Source: Elusimicrobiota bacterium (GTDB taxonomy: Bacteria > Elusimicrobiota > Elusimicrobia > UBA1565 > UBA9628). From it: DNA of 58,944 nucleotides. Shown piece after piece: positions 8,937-16,692 of the stretch (positions are counted from its first letter, which is position 1; each line of letters begins with the position of its first letter). Made by a program: the position numbers and the translations under genes. The DNA lies in assembly GCA_023249645.1 (NCBI GenBank), contig JAHFCF010000016.1:1-58944 (forward strand), in the 5' to 3' direction. The notes beneath the pieces are model-generated. The model was not told where the DNA came from and ran no database searches. It worked only from the letters and a program-made list of their open reading frames with translations.

Positions 8937-10720
8937 CGCGTCAACTCGGAGAAATGCTTCATGGTGTCCATATTCTCTGCCAGGATGCCGTCGGCGAGCA
9001 TCCGGACTTGGGGAAGCAACCAGGCCAGGTAGCGCCGCGCCACGATCTGCTTGCGCTGCGAGATCAGGCTCTGCTCCAGGAGCAGGCCGCCGCACAGCGC
9101 CTGGGCGGCGATCTGACAGAGGGGACCCTCGCAGAGGCTGAGCAGGGTCTCGTAATCCGGCGCGCTCTGCCGGCTCTGGACATGGTCCACGGCCTCGCCG
9201 AAGATCTTCCAGGCCTTCTGAAAACCCTCAAGCAGCTCCGCAGAGGCCTTGGACTTGGCCTTGAGGATGATCTCTTGCGCCAAGGGGTCGAGGCAACGGT
9301 TGAGGACGCCCGAGATGGCTGCCTTGGCCTGCATCTGGCCGGTGCCCTCATAGAGATCCACGATCCGAGCGTCGCGATAATGGCGCTCCGCCGAGAAGTC
9401 GCGGATGTAGCCGTAGCCGCCCAGCACCTGCACGGCGGTATCGGCCACCTCGACGCACGCGCGGCCGCTGCGCAGCTTGGCCAGCGGGGTGAGGACTTCG
9501 GCGTAGCGGCGATACTGCCGGGAGAGCGCGAGCATCTCATCGCGCTTCTTCTTCAGGGATTCCTTCTCCGCCTCGCCGGCGGATTTGATCTGGGCCTTGA
9601 CGCCCTCCAGATGCCGGTCGAGTTCGCTGTACATGTCCACGAACCAGGCGGTCCGGTAGATGAGAGCGCGCAGAGCTTCGATCTGGAGCTTCATGCGGAC
9701 CAGCATCTCCGCGACGGGAGGAAGATCGCGCAGAAGCCGCCCGAACTGCTCGCGCTCGCCCGCGTACTGCAGGGCCCCGTCATAGGCCGCCTGGGCGATG
9801 CCCAGGCCCTGGGCCGCGACCCCGAGCCGGGCCTCGTTCATCAGGGCGAACATGTACTTGACCAATCCGTAGCCGGCCTTCCCGATGAGCAGTCCCGGCG
9901 CGTCGTTGAACACAAGCTCGCAGGCCGCGGTCCCATGGATCCCGAGCTTCTCCTCCACCCGCGTGACCTGGACGTCCTTGCCTTCCACCAGGAAAAGGCT
10001 CAGGCCGCGCACGTCGCCGGAGAGGCTCTGATCGGAGCGGGCCAGGACCAAGAGCGCCTCACGATGGCCGTTGGTGATGAACTGCTTCGTGCCCTTGATG
10101 CGCCACTGGCCGCTCTTCTCGTCGAGCGTGGCGCTCGTCGTGATTCGCCCCAGGTCCGATCCCGCCCCGGCTTCCGTCAGCACCATGGCCGCGCCGTATT
10201 GGCCGCAAGCCAGCTTGGGAAGATACTTCTCCTTGAGGGACTCGTCGGCGAAATGCCAGAGGACGTTGGCCACGCCCCACTGCAGGCAGGCGATGGTCAT
10301 GAGGCCGGCGTCTCCCGCGCCCAAAAGCTCGCTGGCGATGACCGTGGCGATCTGGGTGCTGTTGAGCCCGCCGTAGCGCCGCGGCAGGCTGATGCCGAAG
10401 TAGCCCGACTCGCCCAGCTGCTTGAGGTCCGCCTCGATGCCCGGGGGAAGGATGGCTGTCTTGCGCTGGGCGTCGAATCTCACGCCCTCCCTGTCCACGC
10501 CCGGCGCATTGGGCGCGATGACGTCGCCGACGAGCTTTCCCAAGAACTCCAGCACGGTCTTGGTCACATCCAAGGCTTCCTCGAAAGTGGCGGGGGCGTC
10601 CGTCTCCCCGGAAGGATTCTTGTAGAAATCCTCCTTCAAGTCGAGGACCGACTTCCAGTCGATGTGCTCGTTGACATAGAATTGGATGTCCGCGTTTTCG
10701 GAAAAGAAGTTCTTGGCCAT
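8933..10720 (-). CDS. Acyl-CoA dehydrogenase, long (about 600-residue) type
   Basis: This FAD enzyme makes trans-2-enoyl-CoA from acyl-CoA. The 595-residue length and the C-terminal extension after the core fit the larger acyl-CoA dehydrogenase subfamily. Visible motifs are MVLTEAGAGSDLGRI and WRIKGTKQFITNG of the FAD/substrate domains, EREQFGRLL, and GGYGYIRDFSAERHYRDARI. YEGT holds the probable catalytic Glu. A coiled, charged insertion (SAGEAEKESLKKKRDEM) lies near residue 390. The gene is 5 bp after the enoyl-CoA hydratase gene. Confidence 0.93.
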   Translation of the reverse strand: MAKNFFSENADIQFYVNEHIDWKSVLDLKEDFYKNPSGETDAPATFEEALDVTKTVLEFLGKLVGDVIAPNAPGVDREGVRFDAQRKTAILPPGIEADLKQLGESGYFGISLPRRYGGLNSTQIATVIASELLGAGDAGLMTIACLQWGVANVLWHFADESLKEKYLPKLACGQYGAAMVLTEAGAGSDLGRITTSATLDEKSGQWRIKGTKQFITNGHREALLVLARSDQSLSGDVRGLSLFLVEGKDVQVTRVEEKLGIHGTAACELVFNDAPGLLIGKAGYGLVKYMFALMNEARLGVAAQGLGIAQAAYDGALQYAGEREQFGRLLRDLPPVAEMLVRMKLQIEALRALIYRTAWFVDMYSELDRHLEGVKAQIKSAGEAEKESLKKKRDEMLALSRQYRRYAEVLTPLAKLRSGRACVEVADTAVQVLGGYGYIRDFSAERHYRDARIVDLYEGTGQMQAKAAISGVLNRCLDPLAQEIILKAKSKASAELLEGFQKAWKIFGEAVDHVQSRQSAPDYETLLSLCEGPLCQIAAQALCGGLLLEQSLISQRKQIVARRYLAWLLPQVRMLADGILAENMDTMKHFSELTR

Positions 10721-10725
10721 GGTCT

Positions 10726-11682
10726 CTATTTCCTCCGGAATACGGGTTTTCTCTCCTCCAGCATCGCTCGGACCCCTTCCTGCGCGTCCGCGGTGACGCT
10801 CAGGCGGGCGAAGGCCTCCTGCTCGTGCAGGATCGCGTCGAGAAAGCTTCTGGGGCTGGTTGTCTCAAAGACATAATGGACCAGGGCCTGGGCCAGGGGC
10901 GCGCCGCGGCCCTCCCTCTCCTGGTCGGGGCGCCAGCCCGCGAAGCGCTCTTCGATCTCCCGGCGGATCAAGAGACGGTCCGTCGTGGGCGCGCCTAAGT
11001 CGAAATTAGATCTTTTGGCAGGCACGCTCCGGGCGAAGCCCAGAGCCTCGGATACAAGGACGTCGGAGGCGACGACCCGGTCCACCAGGCCGTCGCTTTT
11101 CGCAAGCCCTGCATCGATGTCGACCTTGGCCGTGAGGATGAACTCCTTCGCCTTTGCCTCTCCGATGAGGCGGACCAGGTTCTGAGTGCCTCCCATGGCC
11201 GGGATCACGCCCAGCGAGGTCTCCGGCAGCCCCAGACGGACATTCTCGCGGTCTCCGCAGATCCGGTAGTCGCAGGCCATGGCGAGCTCGAGCCCTCCCC
11301 CGAAGGTCAGACCATTGAGGGCGGCCACCACCGGCTTTTTGAGGCGATGGATCATCAGGAGAAGCTCTTGGCCGTTGCGCACGAACTCCAGGGCCTGGTC
11401 GAAAGTGGCGCCGAGCACCTGGTCGATCTTGGCCCCGATGCAAAAAGCCAGCCGGTGGCCGCTGGCCAGGACGATGCTCTTGATCCCCGGATCCCCCTCA
11501 ACGAGCGCGAGCGCCGCCTTGAGCTCGCCCATGAGGCGGTCGTCGAGATTGTTGCCCGCCTGCCGGGCCGCGCGCGGGTCCTTTTTGAGCCGGTGCATGG
11601 TGATCAAGGCCGCGTCGCCGCATCGCTCGAGCGAGAGATCCTGCCAGCGTCCGGGGTCCCCAATGGGGGTCAGGTCTTCCAT
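10726..11682 (-). CDS. Enoyl-CoA hydratase/isomerase family protein
   Basis: This 318-residue crotonase-fold enzyme hydrates trans-2-enoyl-CoA. The oxyanion-hole and catalytic regions are clear: AFCIGAKIDQ, NGLTFGGGLELAMACDYRI and LPETSLGVIPAMGGTQNL, the last two containing the expected glutamates. It is longer than the 260-residue norm at both ends. Its 5' end overlaps the ligase 3' end by 13 bp, indicating coupled translation. Confidence 0.9.
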   Translation of the reverse strand: MEDLTPIGDPGRWQDLSLERCGDAALITMHRLKKDPRAARQAGNNLDDRLMGELKAALALVEGDPGIKSIVLASGHRLAFCIGAKIDQVLGATFDQALEFVRNGQELLLMIHRLKKPVVAALNGLTFGGGLELAMACDYRICGDRENVRLGLPETSLGVIPAMGGTQNLVRLIGEAKAKEFILTAKVDIDAGLAKSDGLVDRVVASDVLVSEALGFARSVPAKRSNFDLGAPTTDRLLIRREIEERFAGWRPDQEREGRGAPLAQALVHYVFETTSPRSFLDAILHEQEAFARLSVTADAQEGVRAMLEERKPVFRRK

Positions 11683-13625
11683 GGCTGCTCCTGCCGGGGA
11701 TGGATCTTCTCAGCCCCGAGCTCCGTGTAATGGGGATAGAGGGAGCGGATCAGCGCGGCATCGCGCTCCAACACCGCGTGCCGCTTCACCTTATACGTGG
11801 CAGACAGGGTGTCGTCCTTCATGGCGAAGGGACGGGTGAAAGAAAAATGGACGATCCGTTCGGCTTCGGTGAAGCCGTTCTTCGGCGAGACGATGCGGGC
11901 GATGATGTCGCCAAAGAATCCCTGGACCCGGGGATCGCGACTGAGCTCCGGCACGCGGTTTTCCGAGTAAGCGATGGCGCGCGAAGAGCAGAAGTCCTGC
12001 AGCAGCTTGCGGTCGGGCACCACCAGGGCGGTGATATATTCCTGATCCTGCCCGCAGAGCATCACCTGTTCGATGAAGTCCGAGGCGGACAGCGCCTCCT
12101 CGATGGGGCCGGGCTCGATGTTCTCGCCGCCGATGAGCACGATGGTGTCCTTCACGCGGCCCACGATGGAGAGGTCGCCTGACGGATGCAAAAGGCCCAG
12201 GTCCCCGGTATCGAACCAGACCCGCCCCTGCTCGTCCTTATGCATGACCTGGGCCGTCTGTTTCGGATCATTGTAGTACCCGGACATGACCTGGGGGCCG
12301 CTCACGAAAACGATGCCCTGTTCTCCGGCGGGAAGGTCGCGGCCTTGCGCGTCTCGGATGCGGACCTCGGTCTGCGGCAAGGGTCTGCCGCAGGTATAGG
12401 GGACCCGGCGGTCCATGGTCCTGCCGGAGATCACGGGCGAGGTTTCCGTCAAGCCGTAGCCCTCCAAGAGCGGCACCCCGATGATCTCGAAGAAATCGTC
12501 GACATCCTCGGGCAGGGAGCCTCCGCCGCTGATGGCGGAGATGAAATTGCGGCCGAATTTGGCGCGGATCTTCCGATAGAACAGGAGGTCGGCCAAGGCG
12601 TGCCCCAGGCGATCTCCCAAACCGGCCCGGCGGGCCTTTTTGACGTTGAGGCTGCACGCGTAAAGAGCCTGGAACAGCTTTTCCTTTCCGGCCTGGCGCA
12701 GAACGCTGCGGGTCATGTTGCGCACGGCCATCCAAAGGCGGGGCACGCCGATGATGTGGTGGGGATCGACCAGGGCCATGTCCTTGAGGATCGTCGCCGG
12801 GGTCGAATAAAAGATGCAGGCCCCGCCGCGCAGGGCTGAGTATTCCCCCGTCCGCTCGAAAGTATGCCAGATGGGAAGGACCGCGAGGAATCTCCGACCA
12901 GGGACGAGCTGCATCACCTCCGGCAGGACATTGACGTTGTGCATGATGTTGGCATGGGTCAGGGGGATGCCCTTGGGAACGCCGCAAGTGCCGGAGGTAT
13001 AGAGGATGGTGGCGATATCCGAGGGGCGCGTCTTGTCCCGACGCTGATAGAACGGACTCTCCCGTCCCTCGCGCTGCCGCAAGGGTCGGCCCAACTCCAG
13101 AACCTGCTCGAAGGAGCGGGCGTCGCCCGACGCCTGGCCCAGAACGATCATGACCTTCAGCTCCGGCAGTTCCGCCTGGATCGTCCGGATGCGGTCGCAC
13201 TGCTCCTGATTCTCAACGATCGCGAAACGAACATGGGTGCTTTTCAAAATATAAGCCAGCTCTTTGAGGGACGCCCCGCAGCCCCTGGGCACGTCGTAGG
13301 CCCGATGGGACAGGACGGCGAGATCGCACACCAGCCAGCGCAGGCTGTTCTCGGCGATGAGAGCAACACCCTCCTGCTCCTGAAGCCCGAGCGCCAGCAG
13401 CCCATGGCCGAAATCCGCCACGAGCTCTTCCAATTCCTGGAATGAGACGGCGTGGTAGTCGACCCTCTCATCGATGCGTCCGTCGGCCGTCCGGATCGCG
13501 CGGGACTCGCGGGTGTGGACCACGGGATAGTCCCGGAATCGGACGGCCGAGTCCTCCCACATGGCGTTGATGTTATCGAATGTCACGATTGGCGTGATTG
13601 TAGTGCTTTGTCCGGCCAGAGGCAA
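11670..13625 (-). CDS. Long-chain acyl-CoA synthetase (AMP-binding enzyme)
   Basis: This enzyme activates fatty acids to acyl-CoA with ATP. It is about 650 residues with the adenylation motifs ILYTSGTCGVPKGIPLTH, LLEGYGLTETSP and VWFDTGDLG. The signature Thr of the second SGTTG position is Cys here (SGTCG). The start is uncertain. TTG at 13625 gives the full frame, while GTG at 13586 or ATG at 13562 would still keep the usual N-terminal MWEDSAVRF region; none has a clear ribosome-binding site. It begins 7 bp after the small gene 13633-13854. Confidence 0.9.
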   Translation of the reverse strand: MPLAGQSTTITPIVTFDNINAMWEDSAVRFRDYPVVHTRESRAIRTADGRIDERVDYHAVSFQELEELVADFGHGLLALGLQEQEGVALIAENSLRWLVCDLAVLSHRAYDVPRGCGASLKELAYILKSTHVRFAIVENQEQCDRIRTIQAELPELKVMIVLGQASGDARSFEQVLELGRPLRQREGRESPFYQRRDKTRPSDIATILYTSGTCGVPKGIPLTHANIMHNVNVLPEVMQLVPGRRFLAVLPIWHTFERTGEYSALRGGACIFYSTPATILKDMALVDPHHIIGVPRLWMAVRNMTRSVLRQAGKEKLFQALYACSLNVKKARRAGLGDRLGHALADLLFYRKIRAKFGRNFISAISGGGSLPEDVDDFFEIIGVPLLEGYGLTETSPVISGRTMDRRVPYTCGRPLPQTEVRIRDAQGRDLPAGEQGIVFVSGPQVMSGYYNDPKQTAQVMHKDEQGRVWFDTGDLGLLHPSGDLSIVGRVKDTIVLIGGENIEPGPIEEALSASDFIEQVMLCGQDQEYITALVVPDRKLLQDFCSSRAIAYSENRVPELSRDPRVQGFFGDIIARIVSPKNGFTEAERIVHFSFTRPFAMKDDTLSATYKVKRHAVLERDAALIRSLYPHYTELGAEKIHPRQEQPWKT

Positions 13626-13632
13626 GCTGCGA

Positions 13633-13854
13633 TCATCCCGGCTCGCGCAGCAATTCGGCCAGCTCGCGCAAGGATTCGATGGTCTCTTTCGTAAAGGCAG
13701 AAGGATGGGCGCGATAGGCGGCGCGCAGGTCCTTGAGGTCGGTCTCGCAGCGGCTGCGCAGATCCAGGTCCGCAGGATCGCCGTCAGCCAGCCGCTCCTG
13801 GAGGACGCCGACAGCCGCCTCGACGCTGCGCCGGTCAGTCAGCACGGCTTTCAC
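13633..13854 (-). CDS. Small charged hypothetical protein
   Basis: This 73-residue, probably helical protein (VEAAVGVLQERLADG, ETIESLRELAELLREPG) has no recognised domain. It is accepted as real because its ATG overlaps the pirin stop by 4 bp (ATGA) and the ligase frame starts immediately after it, placing it in a tightly coupled gene string. Confidence 0.6.
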   Translation of the reverse strand: MKAVLTDRRSVEAAVGVLQERLADGDPADLDLRSRCETDLKDLRAAYRAHPSAFTKETIESLRELAELLREPG

Positions 13855-14774
13855 CGGATCGCCTTCTTCGGCGTCTTGATGAACGTCCCGGCCTGGAACT
13901 CCTCGAACGCCACGCGCAGCTCCTCCTGCGTGTTCATGACGATCGGGCCGCGCCAGGCCACGGGTTCCCCCAAGGGCCGTCCGGACACGAGCAGGAATCG
14001 GAGCGGCTCTTCCTGCGTCGTGACCAGGATCTGGTCGCCTTTTTTATCGTAAAGGACGATGCTTTCAGCGCCGCAGCGGCAGTCCTGCGACAGATCGGAC
14101 CATCCAGCGCCAAAACCCTTATGGCCGAAGGCGTCTCGGCCTTCGTCGAAATACCCCGAGCCCTCCAGGACATAGGCGAAGACCGTGTGCCCGGCCTTGA
14201 CCTGATGCGCGAACGTGCGCGACGCCGGAACGGACACATCCAGGAATTCCGGATCGATGACGATGTCTTGCACCGGACCCCGGACGCCGGAGAGTGCGCC
14301 GCTGATGATCTTCACCGTGGCGCCGGAGTCGAGCGTCACGGAAGGGATGTCCGCGGCCTTCACATCGCGATAGCGCGGCGGCATCATCTTCTGGGATGCC
14401 GGCAGGTTGGCCCAGAACTGGAAGCCCCACATCGTGCCGGTGGGGCTCTTCTGGGGCATCTCCTGATGGATGATCCCGCTTCCCGCGGTCATCCACTGGA
14501 CGTCGCCAGGGCCGATGCGCCCCTGATTGCCCATGCTGTCGCCATGCTCGACCAAGCCTTGAAGGATATACGTGATGGTCTCGATGCCCCGGTGCGGATG
14601 CCAAGGGAAACCGGGCAGGTATTCAGCCGGCTGGGAGGTGTGGAAATCGTCGAGCATGAGGAAGGGGTCGTATTGCGGGACCTCGCTATAGCCGAAAGCG
14701 CGCTTGAGATGCACCCCGGCGCCCTCGATGGTGGGCTGGCTTTTGTTGATGCTCCTGATCTTCCGCGTGGTCAT
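13851..14774 (-). CDS. Pirin family protein
   Basis: This 307-residue bicupin has the pirin metal-site motif FPWHPHRGIETITYIL, followed by HGDSMGNQGRI, the expected Fe-binding His/His/His/Glu set. MTAGSGIIHQEMP and the C-terminal cupin follow. Family roles include quercetinase activity or redox-responsive regulation. It is the first gene of the beta-oxidation string, with GGGAGG upstream and a promoter region shared divergently with dinB. Whether it acts on the operon is unknown. Confidence 0.92.
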   Translation of the reverse strand: MTTRKIRSINKSQPTIEGAGVHLKRAFGYSEVPQYDPFLMLDDFHTSQPAEYLPGFPWHPHRGIETITYILQGLVEHGDSMGNQGRIGPGDVQWMTAGSGIIHQEMPQKSPTGTMWGFQFWANLPASQKMMPPRYRDVKAADIPSVTLDSGATVKIISGALSGVRGPVQDIVIDPEFLDVSVPASRTFAHQVKAGHTVFAYVLEGSGYFDEGRDAFGHKGFGAGWSDLSQDCRCGAESIVLYDKKGDQILVTTQEEPLRFLLVSGRPLGEPVAWRGPIVMNTQEELRVAFEEFQAGTFIKTPKKAIR

Positions 14775-14822
14775 GCAACCTCCCTGAGGGCTCGCCCTGG
14801 GATTGTATCAAACCTCTTGCGC

Positions 14823-14842
14823 TATGATATTCTTAGGATATC
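14823..14842 (+). promoter_or_regulatory. dinB -10 element overlapped by a dyad (candidate operator)
   Basis: TATGAT at 14823-14828 is a good -10. It is overlapped by GATAT-N7-ATATC (14826-14842), a 17-bp dyad that ends directly at the dinB ATG. An operator over the start site would suit a damage-controlled polymerase gene. It is not a known LexA box, so the regulator is unassigned. Confidence 0.4.
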
Positions 14843-16048
14843 ATGACCCGCACCATCCTGCATCTCGACATGGACGCCTATTTCGCGTCCATCGAGCAGA
14901 AGCTGAATCCCGCGCTCCAAGGCAAGCCCGTGGTCGTCGTGGGAGATCTCAAGCGCCGCAGCATCGTGCTGACGGCCTCTTACGAAGCCCGGGCCTTCGG
15001 GATCAAGACCGGGGACCTTTTTTGGAACGCGCAGAAGCTCTGTCCCCAAGTCATCCCCGTGATCTCGTCGCACCACAAGTACTCCGCCCAGACCGAGGAG
15101 CTCGTCGCCCTCCTGGAGCAGTATTCCAGCCAAGTGGAGATGACCTCGATCGACGAGGGCTATTTAGACGTTACCGGAAGCCTGCGTCTCTTCAAGACCG
15201 ACGGTGAGGGCCTCGCGCGGCTGATCCAGAAACGGATCCAGGACGAACTGCGCCTGCCCTGCTCCGTCGGAGTCGCGCCTAACAAGCTCCTCGCCAAGCT
15301 CGCTTCCGGCATGAAGAAGCCGATGGGCATCACCGTCATCCGGCCTGAAACGGTCCAAGACATCCTCGCCCAGCTTCCCATCGAGAAGATCTCCGGGATC
15401 GGCCCGCATCTCAAAGCCAGTCTCAATCAGATGGGCATTATGACCTGCGGCCAACTGGCGCAGGCGCCCCTGAAACAATTGGAAGCCAAGTTCGGCGCCA
15501 TCGGCCGGTGGCTCAAGGCATGCGGCCTGGGCGAGGATGATTCCCCGGTCAAGAATGCCGGTGATGAGGACACACCCAAGAGCATCGGCCATTCCACGAC
15601 CCTGCCCAAGGACACGAAGGACCGTCGGGTGATCGAGTCATTCCTCCTGCTCCTGGCTGAGAAAGTAGGGACCCGTTTGCGCAAAGCGAAGCTCTTGGGC
15701 CGCACGATCACCACGACAGTACGTTTTCATGACTTCAAAACAATATCCAAGAGCCATACCCTCCAAGAAGCCGTGGATGACGGATTGTCCGTTTCCAAGG
15801 CCGCCGTGAGGATATTCGATCAGATGCACGCAGATCGCCCGATCCGACTTTTGGGCGTCACCGTGTCCAACTTGGCTGACTCTGATGGGACTCCGTATCT
15901 GTTCGAATCCATGGAGAAGGGCTGGCAAGTGGCCCGGGCCATGGATGCGATCAACGAGAAATACGGGAAGGGAAAGATCCGTCGGGCCAAGGTCCTCGAC
16001 GCGGAGAAGTTCGGGGTCCTGGAGTCGGCGATGCCGGGGAAAAAATAA
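14843..16048 (+). CDS. dinB: DNA polymerase IV (Y-family)
   Basis: This translesion polymerase has 401 residues. The palm motifs HLDMDAYFASIE (metal-binding Asp9 and Asp11) and SIDEGYLDVT (Asp-Glu) are intact. SVGVAPNKLLAKLAS and the helix-hairpin-helix KISGIGPHLKASLNQMG follow, and then the little-finger domain. The C-terminus (about residues 385-401) has no obvious sliding-clamp peptide. It is divergent from pirin, with only 68 bp between the two starts. Confidence 0.96.
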   Translation: MTRTILHLDMDAYFASIEQKLNPALQGKPVVVVGDLKRRSIVLTASYEARAFGIKTGDLFWNAQKLCPQVIPVISSHHKYSAQTEELVALLEQYSSQVEMTSIDEGYLDVTGSLRLFKTDGEGLARLIQKRIQDELRLPCSVGVAPNKLLAKLASGMKKPMGITVIRPETVQDILAQLPIEKISGIGPHLKASLNQMGIMTCGQLAQAPLKQLEAKFGAIGRWLKACGLGEDDSPVKNAGDEDTPKSIGHSTTLPKDTKDRRVIESFLLLLAEKVGTRLRKAKLLGRTITTTVRFHDFKTISKSHTLQEAVDDGLSVSKAAVRIFDQMHADRPIRLLGVTVSNLADSDGTPYLFESMEKGWQVARAMDAINEKYGKGKIRRAKVLDAEKFGVLESAMPGKK

Positions 16049-16092
16049 TATATCTGGGATATGATACTATGGACCCAACGAAGGGAGGCAAA

Positions 16093-16248
16093 ATGAACCG
16101 ACACTTAGCCTACGCAGGTCTCTTGCTCGTGACCTTTTTGGCAGCCTGCGCCACGCAGAATCCGGACTACGGCGCAACGCGCCAGCACTCCGAAGAATCG
16201 CACCGCGTGCTGATGAACGAGCCGGGCCCGCAGCCCGCGAAGTACTAA
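16093..16248 (+). CDS. Small lipoprotein
   Basis: This 51-residue protein has a short basic start, a hydrophobic stretch and the lipobox FLAAC (LLLVTFLAAC, lipidated Cys19). About 32 mature residues follow (ATQNPDYGATRQHSEES...). GGGAGG lies 6-7 bases before the ATG. It is below the usual size cut-off but has signal, lipobox and ribosome-binding site. The stop codon TAA forms part of the CTAA duplicated around the element that follows. Function unknown. Confidence 0.75.
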   Translation: MNRHLAYAGLLLVTFLAACATQNPDYGATRQHSEESHRVLMNEPGPQPAKY

Positions 16249-16682
16249 CCTGAAAAGTTCAGTTGAAACTTGAATTCGCCCTCGCCAGCCGTATCGGCGA
16301 GGACGAATCACGCGCCCGAGGCGCGTAGGAGATCGTTGACCTACCGATGGGGAGAGCAGCAGAACGGCGCCGACACTCTGGTCGGCGCTGGGGTTTACGC
16401 CCCGCCAGCTTCGCCGTCGGGTCGTAAACCTCGTTCGGTTCGTGACGAAAAATTTTTTGGAATTTTCCGACCGGCTGTGGTCGCCCACAGTCGATCCAAA
16501 AAACCTGCGGCTGTGTCCGGACACAGTCGCAGAAAATTCCCAGTTCAGGCTTTCATGCCGAATCAGTTGTCTGCATAATTTTCAACTGCAGCGCAGTCGA
16601 AGATGGGCGTGAAAAGATGCGTAAAAACAATCGCTTTTTTAAACCGAACGATCGGATGATGCGTTGAACTGACAAATTCAGG
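16249..16682. mobile_element. MITE-like element with terminal inverted repeats, CTAA target duplication and multiple internal hairpins
   Basis: The 434 bp hold no credible gene. The ends are inverted repeats, CCTGAA-N4-TCAGTT on the left (16249-16264) and its inverted match on the right (16667-16682). CTAA occurs immediately outside both ends (16245-16248 and 16683-16686), as expected for a 4-bp target duplication; CTAA fits the YTAR target of IS5-group elements. Inside are strong hairpins at 16275-16307, 16311-16325, 16367-16388, 16392-16430, 16475-16490 and 16504-16531. An outer stem pairs 16459-16467 with 16531-16539, and a long-range pairing joins 16260-16268 and 16580-16588. A structured non-coding RNA is the alternative reading; both could be true. 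Confidence 0.55.
16498..16531 (-). terminator. Terminator-like hairpin downstream of the giant gene
   Basis: On the minus strand a stem CTGCG-A-CTGTGTCC / GGACACAG-C-CGCAG is followed by five T residues. It lies about 160 bp after the stop of the 2401-residue gene, inside the MITE-like element, and could end that transcript. The T-run is short. Confidence 0.4.
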
Positions 16683-16692
16683 CTAAGAAGCC

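Noticed and set aside
8954-10876. 640-codon open frame on the plus strand
   Set aside because: It is a shadow of acyl-CoA dehydrogenase; long antisense frames are common in this GC-rich DNA, and it has no recognisable motif or ribosome-binding site.
16105-16578. Short frames across the 434-bp element (139 codons minus, 102 codons plus)
   Set aside because: They read through the hairpins, are Arg-rich and have no start signals; no transposase or reverse transcriptase is present, so an autonomous IS or retron was not called.
16249-16682. RNase P RNA, tmRNA or SRP RNA as identity of the structured element
   Set aside because: The conserved cores of these RNAs (for example the RNase P GAGGAAAGTCC block or the tmRNA tRNA-like end) were not found.
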